Translations under genes and position numbers: made by a program
Part shown: one piece after another, positions 23,492 through 34,381 of the stretch
How the letters are laid out: each line of letters starts with the position of its first letter
How positions within the stretch are numbered: the first letter of the stretch is position 1
The notes under the pieces: generated by a model
What the model was told of the DNA's origin: nothing
The model's input: only the letters and a program-made list of their open reading frames with translations
Databases searched by the model: none
Source of the DNA: Arthonia radiata
Lineage: Eukaryota; Ascomycota; Arthoniomycetes; Arthoniales; Arthoniaceae
Reading direction: 5' to 3'
Length of the DNA stretch: 64,000 bases
NCBI GenBank assembly: GCA_002989075.1
Contig: PSQN01000017.1
Span: 2,239,453-2,303,452, forward strand

Positions 23492-23849
23492 TTTCAGAAC
23501 GTCGTTCCGCTCGGGATCTTTTCTACTTCTATTCTATCTTAGCCGTAAGACAAGCTAACAACGAGCCGTCGACAAAGCCTGCAGAGTCGCCACGTCGATA
23601 TAACCCGACAGCTTCGTATGCTCAGGCAGCGCTGACCATCACCATCGCCTGGCCCCTCGATAAGTAGATGGGAAGCTAGCTGTTCTGACTGTGCGCCCAA
23701 TCGTGGATCCGCGGATTGCCACGCCCAGGACACGTAGATGGTAAGCTCCTTGCATCAAATTGTGTCTCATGTCCTATCTACTATACCTGTATCCACCCTC
23801 GCCTCTCCATATCCCCACATAACCAAAGTCTCCGTGATTTACCCCAATC

Positions 23850-25633
23850 ATGGAAAGACATATGGCTCACTCGTGTGCTCACCAAAGTGACGGCGCGCCT
23901 AAAATGTCACGTGTCCACCAAGACAATCCCATCGTTGAACCAAGGTTCCCTATCGGTAGGCATCCAAGTGAGACCATGTTTCGACGCACGTTGGCCAGCA
24001 GTCGAAAGCTGCGCGTGTGTGTCGTCGGAGCTGGTGTGTCTGGCTTGCGTGCGGCAGATATACTGCTTCAGCATGGCGCGCAAGTTACAATGATGGAAGC
24101 GAAGGATCGCATTGGTGGTCGAGTAGGACAGACCAAGCTTGGCGGGCATCTCGTTGACCTGTAAGACCCGGCCTTCCTAGATTGCTCTCCTCGTAAATGC
24201 TTACTCATCATAATACCAGCGGTGCAAATTGGCTACATGGTGAAGCTGAAGGTAACCCAATCCTGGACCTCGTCCGCCAGACCGGCACAACGGTCCATTC
24301 ATGGGGTGAGCGACAGGCCGTCTTCGACGACCACGGCAAACCCGTCCCCGAGAAGGAAGTATCCGAGACCGCCGAGAGCTTCTGGGGCATCATCAGCGAA
24401 GCCTTCCAATACAGCAACGAGTTCTCCGAAACCATCCCACCCGAGCGCAGTCTCATGGACTATGTCGTCGAGAAAGCCAACCAAAAGTACAGCCACCAGC
24501 CTGCCGTCGTCCGAGACCACAAGCGCCGCCTCCTTCTCCAAGAAGCAGAAGCCTGGGGCGCTTTCGTCGGCGGTCCCATCCAACGCCAAAGCCTCAAGTT
24601 CTTCTGGCTCGAAGAGTGCATCGACGGCGAGAATCCCTTCATCGCCGACACGTACAGGAAGATCCTCGACGCCATCGCCAAGCACGCTCTCACCTCCGCG
24701 ACCATTAACCTCAACACCGAAGTCACCGCCGTCACCAACCTGCCCAACTCTGACGCCGTCGAAGTCCAAACAGCTGCCGGCCTTACTGAAGCCTTCGACG
24801 AAGTCCTCGTCACCCTCCCGCTCGGCTGCCTCAAACTCCAGAAGAACATCTTCACCCCACCCCTCCCCGCCCGCTTCACCACCGCCGTCGACTCCCTCGG
24901 CTACGGCTGCCTCGACAAAGTCTACGTAAACTTCCCCCGCGCCTGGTGGAACGACGCCGCGCCCTCCTCGCCCGCCACCAACGGCACCTTAAACGGGGAC
25001 GCCCATCTCACGTCTCCAAACCTCCGCACGCAAGCCGCGCCCCTGCACACGCCCTCGAAATCCACCTTCACGCCCCCGAAGGAAGAGTTCCCTGGCTTCA
25101 CGCACTGGATGCATCCGAAGTACGCGGACGCCACCAACCCCGCGCAGTGGAATCAGCAGGGTATTAACCTCGCTGCTTTACCGCCTGAATGTGCGCATCC
25201 ATCGTTGATCTTCTATATCTTCGGGGACTGCTCGCGGCATATCGCGAAACTGGTCGAGGGGAAGAGCCGGGAGAAGGCGATGCCGGAGCTCGTCGAGTGG
25301 TTTAAGCCTTACTACTCACGTCTGCCGGGGTACGACGAGGGCAATCCGGACTGCACGGTCAATGACATCCTGGCGACGGCGTGGGCGGGGGATAAGTACG
25401 CGGGTTATGGTAGCTATACTAATTTCCAGATCGGACTGACGGAGGGCGATCGGGATGTCGAGGTTATGCGACATGGGTTGCCCGAGCGCAGGATGTGGTT
25501 TGCGGGCGAGCATACGAGCCCGTTTGTGGCGTTGGGGACGGTCACGGGGGCGTATTGGGCGGGCGAGGATGTGGCGAAGAGGATTGCGGGGACATATGGG
25601 TTGAAGAAGGGGAGTGTGGATGCGTCGGGTTGA
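23850..25633 (+). CDS. FAD-dependent amine (polyamine-type) oxidase
   Basis: Exons 23850-24160 and 24220-25633 give 574 residues; the 59-nt intron lies in the Leu codon of HLVDL/GANWLHG. The dinucleotide-binding motif VVGAGVSGLRAAD (about 58-70) is followed by an acidic residue in MMEAKDRIGGRVG. GANWLHG is the typical second FAD block of polyamine oxidases and LSD1-like proteins. The C-terminal MWFAGEHTSPFVALGTVTGAYWAG closes the FAD site. Such enzymes oxidise polyamines or other amines, releasing hydrogen peroxide. A Ser/Thr/Pro-rich insert (about 300-345) interrupts the substrate domain. A later ATG (in SETMFRRTL) could start a shorter form. No SWIRM domain and no PTS1 are seen, so a cytosolic role is likelier than a histone demethylase. 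Confidence 0.9.
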
Positions 25634-25954
25634 TGAGGTGTTGGAGCGGGAGATGGGTGAGAAGATACGGGATGAGTTCTGCGTGTAGTGTGTTGATTAG
25701 ATCTGATTTATCCAGATGTATTTGAATACATATTGAACTCGCGTCTCGCTGACCAGACTTTGAGAGTCCGCTACTTTCCATGATGGTATGCTCAATGCTC
25801 ATGATTTCTCGACCGTGGTATTATCCTCCCTGTGCCGATGATTTAATCCGTCCCTTTCCCCCTTTGCTGAAATGCCGATATAGTCGTACATGCTTCTCCC
25901 AGGCCTTTTGTACCCCCGCTATGCTCTCAAAAACACAACCACTTCTATCACCGC
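25634..25954. other. Intergenic between convergent genes
   Basis: This holds the 3' flanks of the amine oxidase and the histidine-phosphatase-like gene. Nothing else is seen. Confidence 0.5.
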
Positions 25955-27055
25955 TCACCCCCTCGCCAACGCCCCCTCCTTCTCCCCCTCCTCCCTCTTC
26001 AACCTCGCCCGCAAAAGCACCGGCACCACCTCCCCCATCTTCACCGGCCACGCCCGATGCCCCACAACCTCCAACACCGTCCTAATCGTCTCCGCATGCG
26101 CCACCACAACCACATACCTCCCCTCATCTCTTTCGAACACCTCATCCAGCAGCCTCTGCGTCCTCGCCAGATGTCCCCCATACTCCTCCCGGTAATTCGG
26201 ATCCCACCGCGGATCCCCCTCGGGAAACCCCTCTTCAATCGCAAAGCCAGGGTAATGGTCTCGTATCCACGTGCGGCTCGACCGCTTGTCGCATAATCTT
26301 ACGCCGTGTGTCTCCCGCAGATCCTCTTTCACCACCGGTCGAAACGGGCGTTCTTCAGGTAACTCCAGGGTCCCAAACGTGCGCCGCGCGGTATCCAGCG
26401 TGCGGGCCAGCGGACTGACATAGTAGCTCTGCGGCGCGGGCATGCCCTGGTCTCGGAGCTGCTTCGCGAGGAACGCTGCATTCCTCTCCGTCTGCACGAT
26501 CCCACGGGTCGTGATCTGCGGGTCCGTCCAGTTGAACTGGGAGTCCCCCGGATGGCGGGACTTGTGCAGGTTAAAGTCATCGGCGCCGTATTTGCCTGAC
26601 GCGACGTTGTGTTTTGACTCCGCCGCACGCGCCAGGAAGAGGACGCGGAAGCTCTCGTCGGGGCCTGCGTGGCGGTTAATGTGTTCCAGGAAGGCGTCGA
26701 AGGCCTGCCAGGGCGTCTGCGCGTTACTGTTGTTCTCAGCGCCCTCCGAGAAGGTGTCGACGAGCCCGAAGTTTGCAGTTGTGAAGTCGAAGGCCCAGTC
26801 CTGCGTGCGGGTATCGGATTGGGCGAAGTAGCCGGTCACGGTGGTGTAGTCGAGGGGGGGAGCCGCGGGCCCGGTGCTGGCGAGGGCGGCGAGGGGGACG
26901 ATGGCGGTGATGGTGCCGCGGTAGTGGTAGACGAAGAGGGTGAGGATGAAGAAGGCGGCGGCGGCCCAGAGGGAGAACTTGAGGGTCTTGTCGCGGTGGG
27001 AGGCGGAGCCGAGGCCGTGGGCCGGGGGGTATGGTAGTTTTTCTTTCATGCCCAT
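25955..27055 (-). CDS. Histidine-phosphatase-fold protein with altered catalytic motif
   Basis: This single-exon gene encodes 366 residues. It has a basic N terminus and one membrane segment (about 28-43), then YTTVTGYFAQSD and FTTANFGLV, which are usual in fungal phosphoglycerate-mutase-like proteins. The fold continues with VSPLARTLDTARRTF, LRETHGVRLCDKRSS and VVVAHAETIRTVL (the second active-site His). The first active-site motif, normally L-x-RHG-x-x-x-HN, reads LARAAESKHN: Arg143 is kept, but the phosphate-accepting histidine is Ala144 and the glycine is Ala145. Both codons are GCG, so more than one base differs from a His codon. Family knowledge says this His is essential, hence it may be a pseudoenzyme, membrane-anchored in the secretory pathway. 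Everything else looks under normal constraint. Confidence 0.88.
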   Translation of the reverse strand: MGMKEKLPYPPAHGLGSASHRDKTLKFSLWAAAAFFILTLFVYHYRGTITAIVPLAALASTGPAAPPLDYTTVTGYFAQSDTRTQDWAFDFTTANFGLVDTFSEGAENNSNAQTPWQAFDAFLEHINRHAGPDESFRVLFLARAAESKHNVASGKYGADDFNLHKSRHPGDSQFNWTDPQITTRGIVQTERNAAFLAKQLRDQGMPAPQSYYVSPLARTLDTARRTFGTLELPEERPFRPVVKEDLRETHGVRLCDKRSSRTWIRDHYPGFAIEEGFPEGDPRWDPNYREEYGGHLARTQRLLDEVFERDEGRYVVVVAHAETIRTVLEVVGHRAWPVKMGEVVPVLLRARLKREEGEKEGALARG

Positions 27056-27477
27056 GCTCGTGGAATTTGAGGTGGTTAGGGGAGTGGGTGAACGAGTGTG
27101 TGTTTTGTTGAAGGACAGAGAGTCTTAGCGAGCGGCTGGATGTGGAGACATCTTAGTATGAGAAGAAAAGCAGGGATTTGGAGGGATCGGATGAAATTCG
27201 CGCACCACGGCACTACTGTAGAGAAAGTCAGGATGGAAAGTCAGGATGAAAAGGATGATGGATGATAATTTGGCGGTTCTGCAGTTGGGGGACGCGCCGG
27301 TGATCGCACTAGGCCTTTTTCTGGCTCGTGCGGACCCCTGATGCAAGGATAGTGTAGATCCTGTAAGACGCGTATCTGATTGAAGCAACTACTCGAGAAA
27401 TACTCCTCTCTTTCCAGATTCCGTGACGCGGACGGTGTAAACACGCCTACTATCTACACGAGCAGGTGTGCCATTGC
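27056..27477. other. Intergenic, no feature seen
   Basis: This holds the upstream region of the histidine-phosphatase-like gene and the 3' flank of MDM12. No coding or repeat feature is visible. Confidence 0.5.
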
Positions 27478-28674
27478 TCACACCAGGAACGTCCAAAAGC
27501 TAGGGTAGACAAGCTCCGTCTCGAAGATACGTCGGACTTGGTCCAGCACAAACTTCTCGACCTTGCCGATGTTCTTCAGCACTTGCTTGCCCTTCTCGCG
27601 CTCGCCAATCTCGCTTTCGACTCGGATCTCTTCGAACAATCCTCCGACGGGCTTGCGAGCAGCCGGCTGTGGCTTTGCTTGACTCTCCTGTCCAGCACCA
27701 TCAACACCGCCAGCATCATCCTCAAGGTTGTCGTCGGTATTGCCTCCAATCAGAGCATCAGCGTCTTCCGGTGCCAGGAAGCAGAAGTGAGCTTTGTGCT
27801 TAATGTACGCGAGTATAGCTACACCGTCAAAGGTCAAGCCCGTTACGTTGAGCTGCAGCGGTATTTCGACGAAACTCTGCATAGGGTAGTCGAATGCGAC
27901 CTCGGCAGTGAGCGAGAGCTTCACATTGCCATCGTACTTCAGATGCGTGACAATTTGCAAATCGTTCGATGTATCCTCTGTCCCGGGCGATGCAGGCATT
28001 TCAGGCGCGGCATCTGGCTCTGCATAGCTAGGACGTGATGGTGGAGGCATGGAATGCTGCAAGTTGCTGGCGGAGCTGTTGTGGTGGAGGTGGCCCATGA
28101 GACTTCCAGTGAACCGGGAGGCAGAGCCAGCCATGGGCGTAGAAGCTCCCGAGAGACCTGCACTCAAGGGCAGATGGAAGTAGCTCATGTTTGAAGTGCC
28201 TCCTGGAATGCCGGCTGTGGTGGCTCGCGGAAACACGGAAAACGAGGAGTCAGTGCCGCCTCTCCCATGCGCACCGCTGCCTCCCACGACAGTATTCAGA
28301 TGCGGCATTCGTGGCCTGTTCGCCTTTGATTGAGTAGCCGCGCCGAATGATTCTGATGGATCGCGGTGCTGATCTGGTGCTGGTCGACTCAGTTCCGGAA
28401 CCTGAACGCCTCCAAGCTGCCCATCTTTAGTATCATCGGGACTTTCGTCATCTTCATCACTGTCATAGAAGTCTGGCAAAGGGTCGCATACGTCCTTGAC
28501 CTCTACGTTCGGCGTGACGTCTCCGAACTGGAATGAGCGCGCCTGCACCGAGCGGATGAATCGCGGGAGTTGGACTTGCTGGAATCGATCATGAACAAAC
28601 GCACGAACCGTTTCTGCTAGAACTTCGCCATCAGGTCCTCCGGTCAAGCGATCCCAGTCGACCTCGATTGACAT
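27478..28674 (-). CDS. MDM12: ERMES subunit Mdm12
   Basis: This single-exon gene encodes 398 residues. The N terminus MSIEVDWDRLTGGPDG and the C terminus VYPSFWTFLV are hallmark Mdm12 sequences. The SMP lipid-transfer domain is split, as usual, by a low-complexity region (about 75-225) rich in Ser, Asp and His. FQFGDVTPNVEVKDVCDP and the YDGNVKLSLTAEVAFDYP block are both present. Mdm12 works with Mmm1, Mdm34 and Mdm10 at endoplasmic-reticulum/mitochondria contacts, moving phospholipids and keeping mitochondria tubular. It lies on the cytosolic face and has no signal peptide, as expected. No anomaly is seen. Confidence 0.97.
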   Translation of the reverse strand: MSIEVDWDRLTGGPDGEVLAETVRAFVHDRFQQVQLPRFIRSVQARSFQFGDVTPNVEVKDVCDPLPDFYDSDEDDESPDDTKDGQLGGVQVPELSRPAPDQHRDPSESFGAATQSKANRPRMPHLNTVVGGSGAHGRGGTDSSFSVFPRATTAGIPGGTSNMSYFHLPLSAGLSGASTPMAGSASRFTGSLMGHLHHNSSASNLQHSMPPPSRPSYAEPDAAPEMPASPGTEDTSNDLQIVTHLKYDGNVKLSLTAEVAFDYPMQSFVEIPLQLNVTGLTFDGVAILAYIKHKAHFCFLAPEDADALIGGNTDDNLEDDAGGVDGAGQESQAKPQPAARKPVGGLFEEIRVESEIGEREKGKQVLKNIGKVEKFVLDQVRRIFETELVYPSFWTFLV

Positions 28675-29383
28675 TGATCATCACGAAGGTGCGAAGGTGA
28701 TGAGGTGGACGCTTGGAATCTGATGAAGTGGAGAATGATTGAAAACAGTGCTTTTTGTGCTAAACCTGCCAGTAATTGAGATCTCCACACGTGACGATCC
28801 AATCATCGACCCAGCACGAAAACCTCACCCCTCAAAGCTCTCATACTTTTACCTGTAAAATCTGTTTCGGTCTCAACACTTCAACCTCAAGACTCGACAC
28901 TAAAACAACAACGAGAGTGTTTTGGAGGGGTGGTATCCAGTGAGCATAGCTCGCACTTTCGCCTCTGGCTGTACGTATCTAAATATAGAATTACTCTAAC
29001 ATGATCGTCCGAAGTATGACTGCCAAGCACTGCGGCTCTCACGAAACTGAAGACGAGAGTCAGGCGCCCGCAGGCAACAATGCCTCGCGACCCTCTCCGC
29101 GTTGAGAATTCGATGGAGTTGCGGCACTGGCTGCCATCGGTGGTCTCCGACAGGATCTGGTGTAGAAGGATTGCAAAAGCCACCCTAGCCTCTGTCCCTC
29201 CGCGTCCAATCTCGTTACAGGTGGGCGGCCCCAAATTTCATAATTGTCCGCACTCCGTGTCAGCACGCCGGGGCTCAGCACTTCTCGCGTGCGCTTCCAC
29301 CGTAACCTTTTCCTTCTCACGCTCTTTGACCTTTCTTCGGTCCTTCGCTGTTTCTGGAGTACGCTGCATCTTTTGTGCTTGTG
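28675..29383. other. Divergent promoter, MDM12 and glycosyltransferase
   Basis: This is 709 nt between divergent starts. A CCAAT box is present near 28800. No other coding content is supported. Confidence 0.45.
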
Positions 29384-30916
29384 ATGGCTTTTGACAAGCA
29401 TCGCGCAACCTTAGCCGGCCTCGGCGCCTTTCTTTTGACCTTTCTTCTTTTCCAAGGCTACAGTCACCCGCAGATATGGCAGAGCGCGCGGACGTTCAGG
29501 GGACTGGCGACGGCGGCGGATCCTGTGAGCATGGTGCGGCAACTGCTCATGCCGCATCTTGGAGACAGTCATTTCAGATATACGAGGAAGCACATTCGAA
29601 TAAGCCATGGGGACAAGCCGGACAACAGGTCGTTGCCGGCCATCGATCAGGCGTTCGATCCGTACTTCGTTGCGACCGCGGACCTGGGTCAGACGAGCAT
29701 CTTTGAGACGTTGAGACAGCTGGGCGAACCGCAGGCGTTGGACCTGGAGCTGCCTACGCCACAATACCGTGAGCACACCCCGAAGCTCATGTTTGGACTT
29801 GCGACGGACGTGCAGCGACTGAGCGACAACCTGGAGCACATGCGGCTTTGGATGAAGAACAAGGGCGTGGCGGTCTTCGCCTTGGTGCCTCCAGATGACC
29901 GAGCGAAAGAGATGGAGAAGGCATGGCGGAAGTTTGGGATCGACATCACCATCACAGAAGTCGACGCATCCTTCTTCGATCGCTTGTTGGGTCTTGTGCC
30001 CGCCATGCTTGAAGTTGGAGAGTCCAGATACAAGGACAACATTGACTGGTACACCATTTTGGACGACGACACGTTCATTCCATCAATAGCGCGCTTTTCG
30101 TCGACCCTCGCGGCATACGACCACGAGCGACCGTTTTACATCGGTGGATTGTCCGAGCCGAAGGCGGACCTGTCCGGCATTGGATATTTCGCATACGGCG
30201 GTGCCGGCATGATCTTCAGTCAAGCGCTTGTGAAAGAGCTGGCGCCCCAGATACCAGACTGCATCAAGACGGCGAATGTGAATTGGGGCGGTGACGGTCG
30301 CCTGGCGGAGTGTGTGATGCGCTATACACGCACTCGTCTGACCTACCTGCGCGACCTCCATCAGATGGATATCGTGGGCGACCAGAGCGGTATCTATGAG
30401 TCCGGCTTCAAGCCGCTTACCTTGCATCACTGGAGAGGCTGGGCCAACATTCCGATGCCGAAGGTAGCCGAAGTAGCGGCTGTTACTGGTGGCAGAGGCC
30501 TGTTCCAACGCTTTCGGTTCAGCGACGGGTACGTCCTGACAAATGGATACAGTCTCGTGCGATATGAAATACTAGCAGAAGCATCGAAACGTCGCCACGA
30601 GGACAGTTCCATAACAGACATCAGCCCTATCGACTTCAGCAAGATGGAGTTCACATGGACCAATGGGTAGGTTTTTGAGATTCTCGATTAGCTTGGGTAC
30701 AAATAGTACTGACACATTCCTTATAGCCAAATGTGGGAGTTCGATCACAGTCTCGGACCTTTTAGACCGCCACATACGCCAGCAGAGAAGAGGAGTTGGT
30801 TTTTCGTCGACAGCCTGGCGGAAGGCGGAGATGGCAGTGGACCGATCAGACAACTGTACCTTCGGAAGGTTGATGGCGAACTCCCCGAGGCGATCGAGCT
30901 CATCTGGACGTCTTAA
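29384..30916 (+). CDS. Glycosyltransferase family 31-like type II membrane protein
   Basis: Exons 29384-30666 and 30727-30916 encode 490 residues; the 60-nt intron splits a Gly codon in WTNG/QMWEF. The start is the first ATG in frame, since upstream codons in the same frame are not ATG. Residues about 9-25 are a signal anchor, placing the enzyme in the Golgi or endoplasmic reticulum lumen. KLMFGLATDVQRL opens the catalytic fold, YTILDDDTFIP (Asp227-229) is the metal/nucleotide-sugar DxD motif, and YFAYGGAGMIFS with NVNWGGDGRLAECV matches family-31/fringe-like (DUF604) enzymes. The acceptor sugar is unknown. The second exon carries a short conserved-looking tail with WEFDHSLGPF. Confidence 0.88.
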
Positions 30917-33907
30917 ATTTCAAGAAGGACTTGAGAGTTATGACATGTTGCATTTAGCGTTGGCGTTGGTGGAATCATCAAGGGATAGAACGCTGCATTT
31001 GCAAGATCGCCGCTGAGACCTGGAGACCTCAATGATGAAATGTGTTCTTGGACCAATGGCTTGAGCCTGCGGGTGTGGCGCTCCTCTCCTAAGCTCGGAT
31101 TTGACAGCTGACAAGTCGACCTGCGCAAGCGCATCGGACACCTGCAGCCCGACAGACCGGCGGTTGTGGTGCGACCATGGGGCAGACCGACGTGACTGCG
31201 GAGGAGAGCTTGGTAGGCGACTCGCTTGACAACACGCGCGCTGCGTGACTTGCCTCCCGAGGTAGCAAGTCGCCGACGTGCCCTTTCCACTCAAATTAGC
31301 ACCTTTCATGTCGTCTGATAATTGCGCCTGTATATCCTGTGCCAGCCATCACTCATCTTGCCTCACACCTCTGGCCATTGTGTTGACGTATGTGTTAATT
31401 GACAGCGCTCGTGGGGCGGTTGCTTCGCATCTGCGGAATTCCATGGACGGCCTCAAGCCGAGTCGGTAAGAGGGTGGACTCGCGACGTAGCTCCGCGTAG
31501 GCAATCGATCGCTTGAGTGCGCTCCTCATGGTCAACGTCTGCTGGGACATACTGTTGGTATTCCGCCTGGACGGCACCCCAGTTTTTAGGACGACTATGC
31601 ATTGGATACACAGGCTCTGCACAAGTCAGTCTACACTCATCAATGCTTGCTCAACGTGAACATCATTGCAAGGGATAAAATACCGTGTCATCCACCATCA
31701 CAATCGTCGCAAGGTCCTTGATGCGTGATGGTTCTCTCGTTCCGCTTCGTGCACGTCTTCTGCACCTTCGACTCGGCACACGGGTAGAACTGCTCGCTGG
31801 TGTGCTTGCAGGTATACACGTGTGTGACGTAGGTGCACATGATGACCGGTGATCAGTGTGCGTTTGAAGAGCTCGCTGGGACGTGACGCGTGAATCCCGT
31901 ACGAACGCTAGAATGGCTGCTCGAGGTACCGGACTGACTTGGGTACTGCGACTGGAGCAGATAGGCGTGATAGGGCGCTACCTTCACGCCGAGTGTTTGT
32001 ATAACTGACTGGAGGACATGGAGCTTTCTGAAGTGCTTCTTAGGGATGGACAGATTAAGAATTGCTCGGAGACCAGACAAGAAGTGGAAGGGCCAGGGGT
32101 GCTGGCGCGAGCTCGCTCAGTGTGGTAAATTTGCGGAATGGCGGAGAATTTATGTAGGGAGCTTAGCAGGAGATGACGCTCCAACGCAAGGCGGGTCCCA
32201 GGGAGCAGTCGCGACGGCACTCGCCACGGGCATGGAACGTGCGACCTTGCACTCGGTGGTCAGCGAGTGGAGGGAGTGGAGGGAGTGGTAGCCGTCTTAG
32301 CTGAACTGCTGACCCAGGAGCGTGGGCGAGGGAGTGTACACAGGGAGTATTGGAGATGGAAGAACAAGGAGCCAAGATGGGAATAATTGACGAGAAGCAA
32401 GCGAACAGCATTCTAGAAGACCAACACGAGCTGGAGCAGCAAATTACATGCTTTGGTGAGCATCTGGAGAATCAATTGAGCGCTGATGCGTAAGATAGTT
32501 AATTTGCTGCGGCAGAGGTCGCATGTGTGTACCCTTGAGCTTGTTGCCCACATCGAGCTAGTCTCCTTCAAGGGATACCCGTTCTTTTTGCTGCAGTGGA
32601 GTGTTTTTGAAGGCCTTGCGGCAATCAAACGGTTTTTCGTGACTCGTGCATCCTCATCCACTCCCTCTTTATTGCGTCTGGAATTCAATACTCCGGCATG
32701 GAGCCATTCGAATTCGTCCTCATCCTGTAGTTTCACCCCAATAAAGCTGTTGCGCTCTCAGCCGCAGCGCTGCCTCTCCAGGAAGCCCCGAGAGACACGA
32801 TTCGAGATACTTGACCTGTTTGCGACATGCAGCTACCTGGCCTGTTCCCGTCGATCATAATTGCACGATAGCTCCTTTTCGAGAAGGCGTGCAGCAGGGT
32901 ATAGCTCCCTAGAGCCGCAAAGGTCAAGCGTCCAGAGGCCAACGTCCGCTATCATATCTAGAGTTCGGAACCTTCGCGTCATCTCGAGTGCCCGCCTTGT
33001 TTCCTTGTTTCATAGTCGACATGCCGAGGATCGAAGCAGTCGAGAACCATGGTCAAGAGCCAGGCTGCGACTCATCAAGGTTGTTTGCAGAGATCGGAGC
33101 TGTAACGAAGCTAGTGAGTGTCTCTTTTGAAGAGCCGCGTCCATAGGGAGCGTTCAGGAGCAATTCGAGATCGCGCACGTCAGTACAGCGGCGTGTATCT
33201 CACACTCTGCGGCGACGAACCGGATTTTCAAGTGGACCCGGCTGCTGCTCTGTATATTGACAATTGTAGGCATAATAAACTCCGGTACAAAGGTACCAAA
33301 GTACAGAGTAGGTATCGCATTTGTCGCGAAACGACCTTACTCGGAGCTCTGAGACCCAGCTAGAATTGGCCCCGCCCTTGCACACTGTTGAGTCGTGGAT
33401 CAAGTCACCGTTTGGTACTGCGGCTGTAAGCGGCGGTAGAGCAGTCAAACGTGCAAGAAATTCTTATAGTTTCCAAGCGGTGAACACCGCTGACGGACTG
33501 CTGACTGCTTTTGACTTTGTCCACCGTAGCTCTCTAAACGCGTCCATCTGTCGGTCATCGCCCACGTGCACCTCAAGCACTGGGCATGCGCCAATCTAGA
33601 CACCATTGCTTTATCGTTGTTGGCCCCTCCTATCGCTTCCGGCGTTTTGGCTGCAGCAAAACGGTTGAGAGCCACCTGTCCGACTGTTCACTTCGCAGAG
33701 CTTTACGTCAGGAATAAGTGCTTAAAAGCTGGTAACGTCGCCGCTTCGCCCAATGGATCCTGCTTCATCCGTCTGACCCGTGATTTCGCTGCTCAAACCA
33801 CCCTGTATCATCATTTGTATTGAAGCACCACCAGCTCTTATTCTTGAAGGACCAAAGCGTTTCGTGCTGATTGAAAGAACATCTAAACACTTCTCCCTGT
33901 TCTCGCC
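30917..33907. other. Gene-poor 3 kb region
   Basis: This is the longest stretch in the window without a normal-sized gene. The one supported feature is the 50-residue Cys-rich gene at 31688-31840. Other short frames on both strands lack family features. No tRNA B-box, repeat array or transposon terminal repeat was noticed. Confidence 0.45.
31688..31840 (-). CDS. Small Cys/His-rich protein, 50 residues
   Basis: A continuous ATG-to-TGA frame starts MCTYVTHVYTCKHTSEQ and ends GPCDDCDGG. It has six cysteines (C-x8-C, then two single Cys, then C-x2-C) and histidines next to them, the layout of a small zinc-binding protein. I recall similar short fungal hypothetical proteins of the form 'C-x-H ... 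PC.....C.......CxxC', but cannot name a family. No signal peptide is present, so an intracellular role is likelier than an effector. Splicing could extend it at the 3' end. Function unknown. Confidence 0.55.
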   Translation of the reverse strand: MCTYVTHVYTCKHTSEQFYPCAESKVQKTCTKRNERTITHQGPCDDCDGG

Positions 33908-34162
33908 ATGACGTCCTCCTTCCTTTCCCTAGCTCCTCAAGTTCACGCAAGCTGGGAAGCCATTCCTTCACCCAAGAAGCCAGAATCCAGTGCACCGGAA
34001 CAAGCAGCGCTAGCTCCCATCAGTGAGGAAGATGATGAGCCTCGCAGCCGTAGCGTGAGTGTTGTCAGCACCGACAGCGCGCAAAGCGCCTCAAATGAGC
34101 CGACTTTCGTCGTCGGTAGCCCACCGAGGGGCAATACACACCAATTTCTGAGGATGGGCTGA
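33908..34162 (+). CDS. Small acidic Ser/Pro-rich hypothetical protein
   Basis: An 84-residue ATG-started frame begins MTSSFLSLAPQ and ends HQFLRMG. The middle is rich in Pro, Ser, Glu and Asp (ISEEDDEPRSRSVS) and is probably disordered. A clean pyrimidine-rich leader precedes the ATG. The short hydrophobic ends with a disordered middle resemble small fungal hypothetical proteins ending in a F-L-x-x-G motif, but I cannot name it. Function unknown. Confidence 0.5.
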   Translation: MTSSFLSLAPQVHASWEAIPSPKKPESSAPEQAALAPISEEDDEPRSRSVSVVSTDSAQSASNEPTFVVGSPPRGNTHQFLRMG

Positions 34163-34381
34163 GCATACTTTCGCTGATGACAGCTAGACCATAAGCTTCG
34201 AGTATGTGGACTGGCCCGGAAACCCTGCCAGTGCTCTGCTGACAGGCTGCAGTTGCCGCGCTTCAGCTCACCACGTCCGAATGACAGACGAGCTTTGTGA
34301 TGACTTAACGACCTCTGATATAACCATGTACGGCGTCGGTCGGGAGAGCCAAAAGACAGAGAGATGGGCGAACGGGTACTA

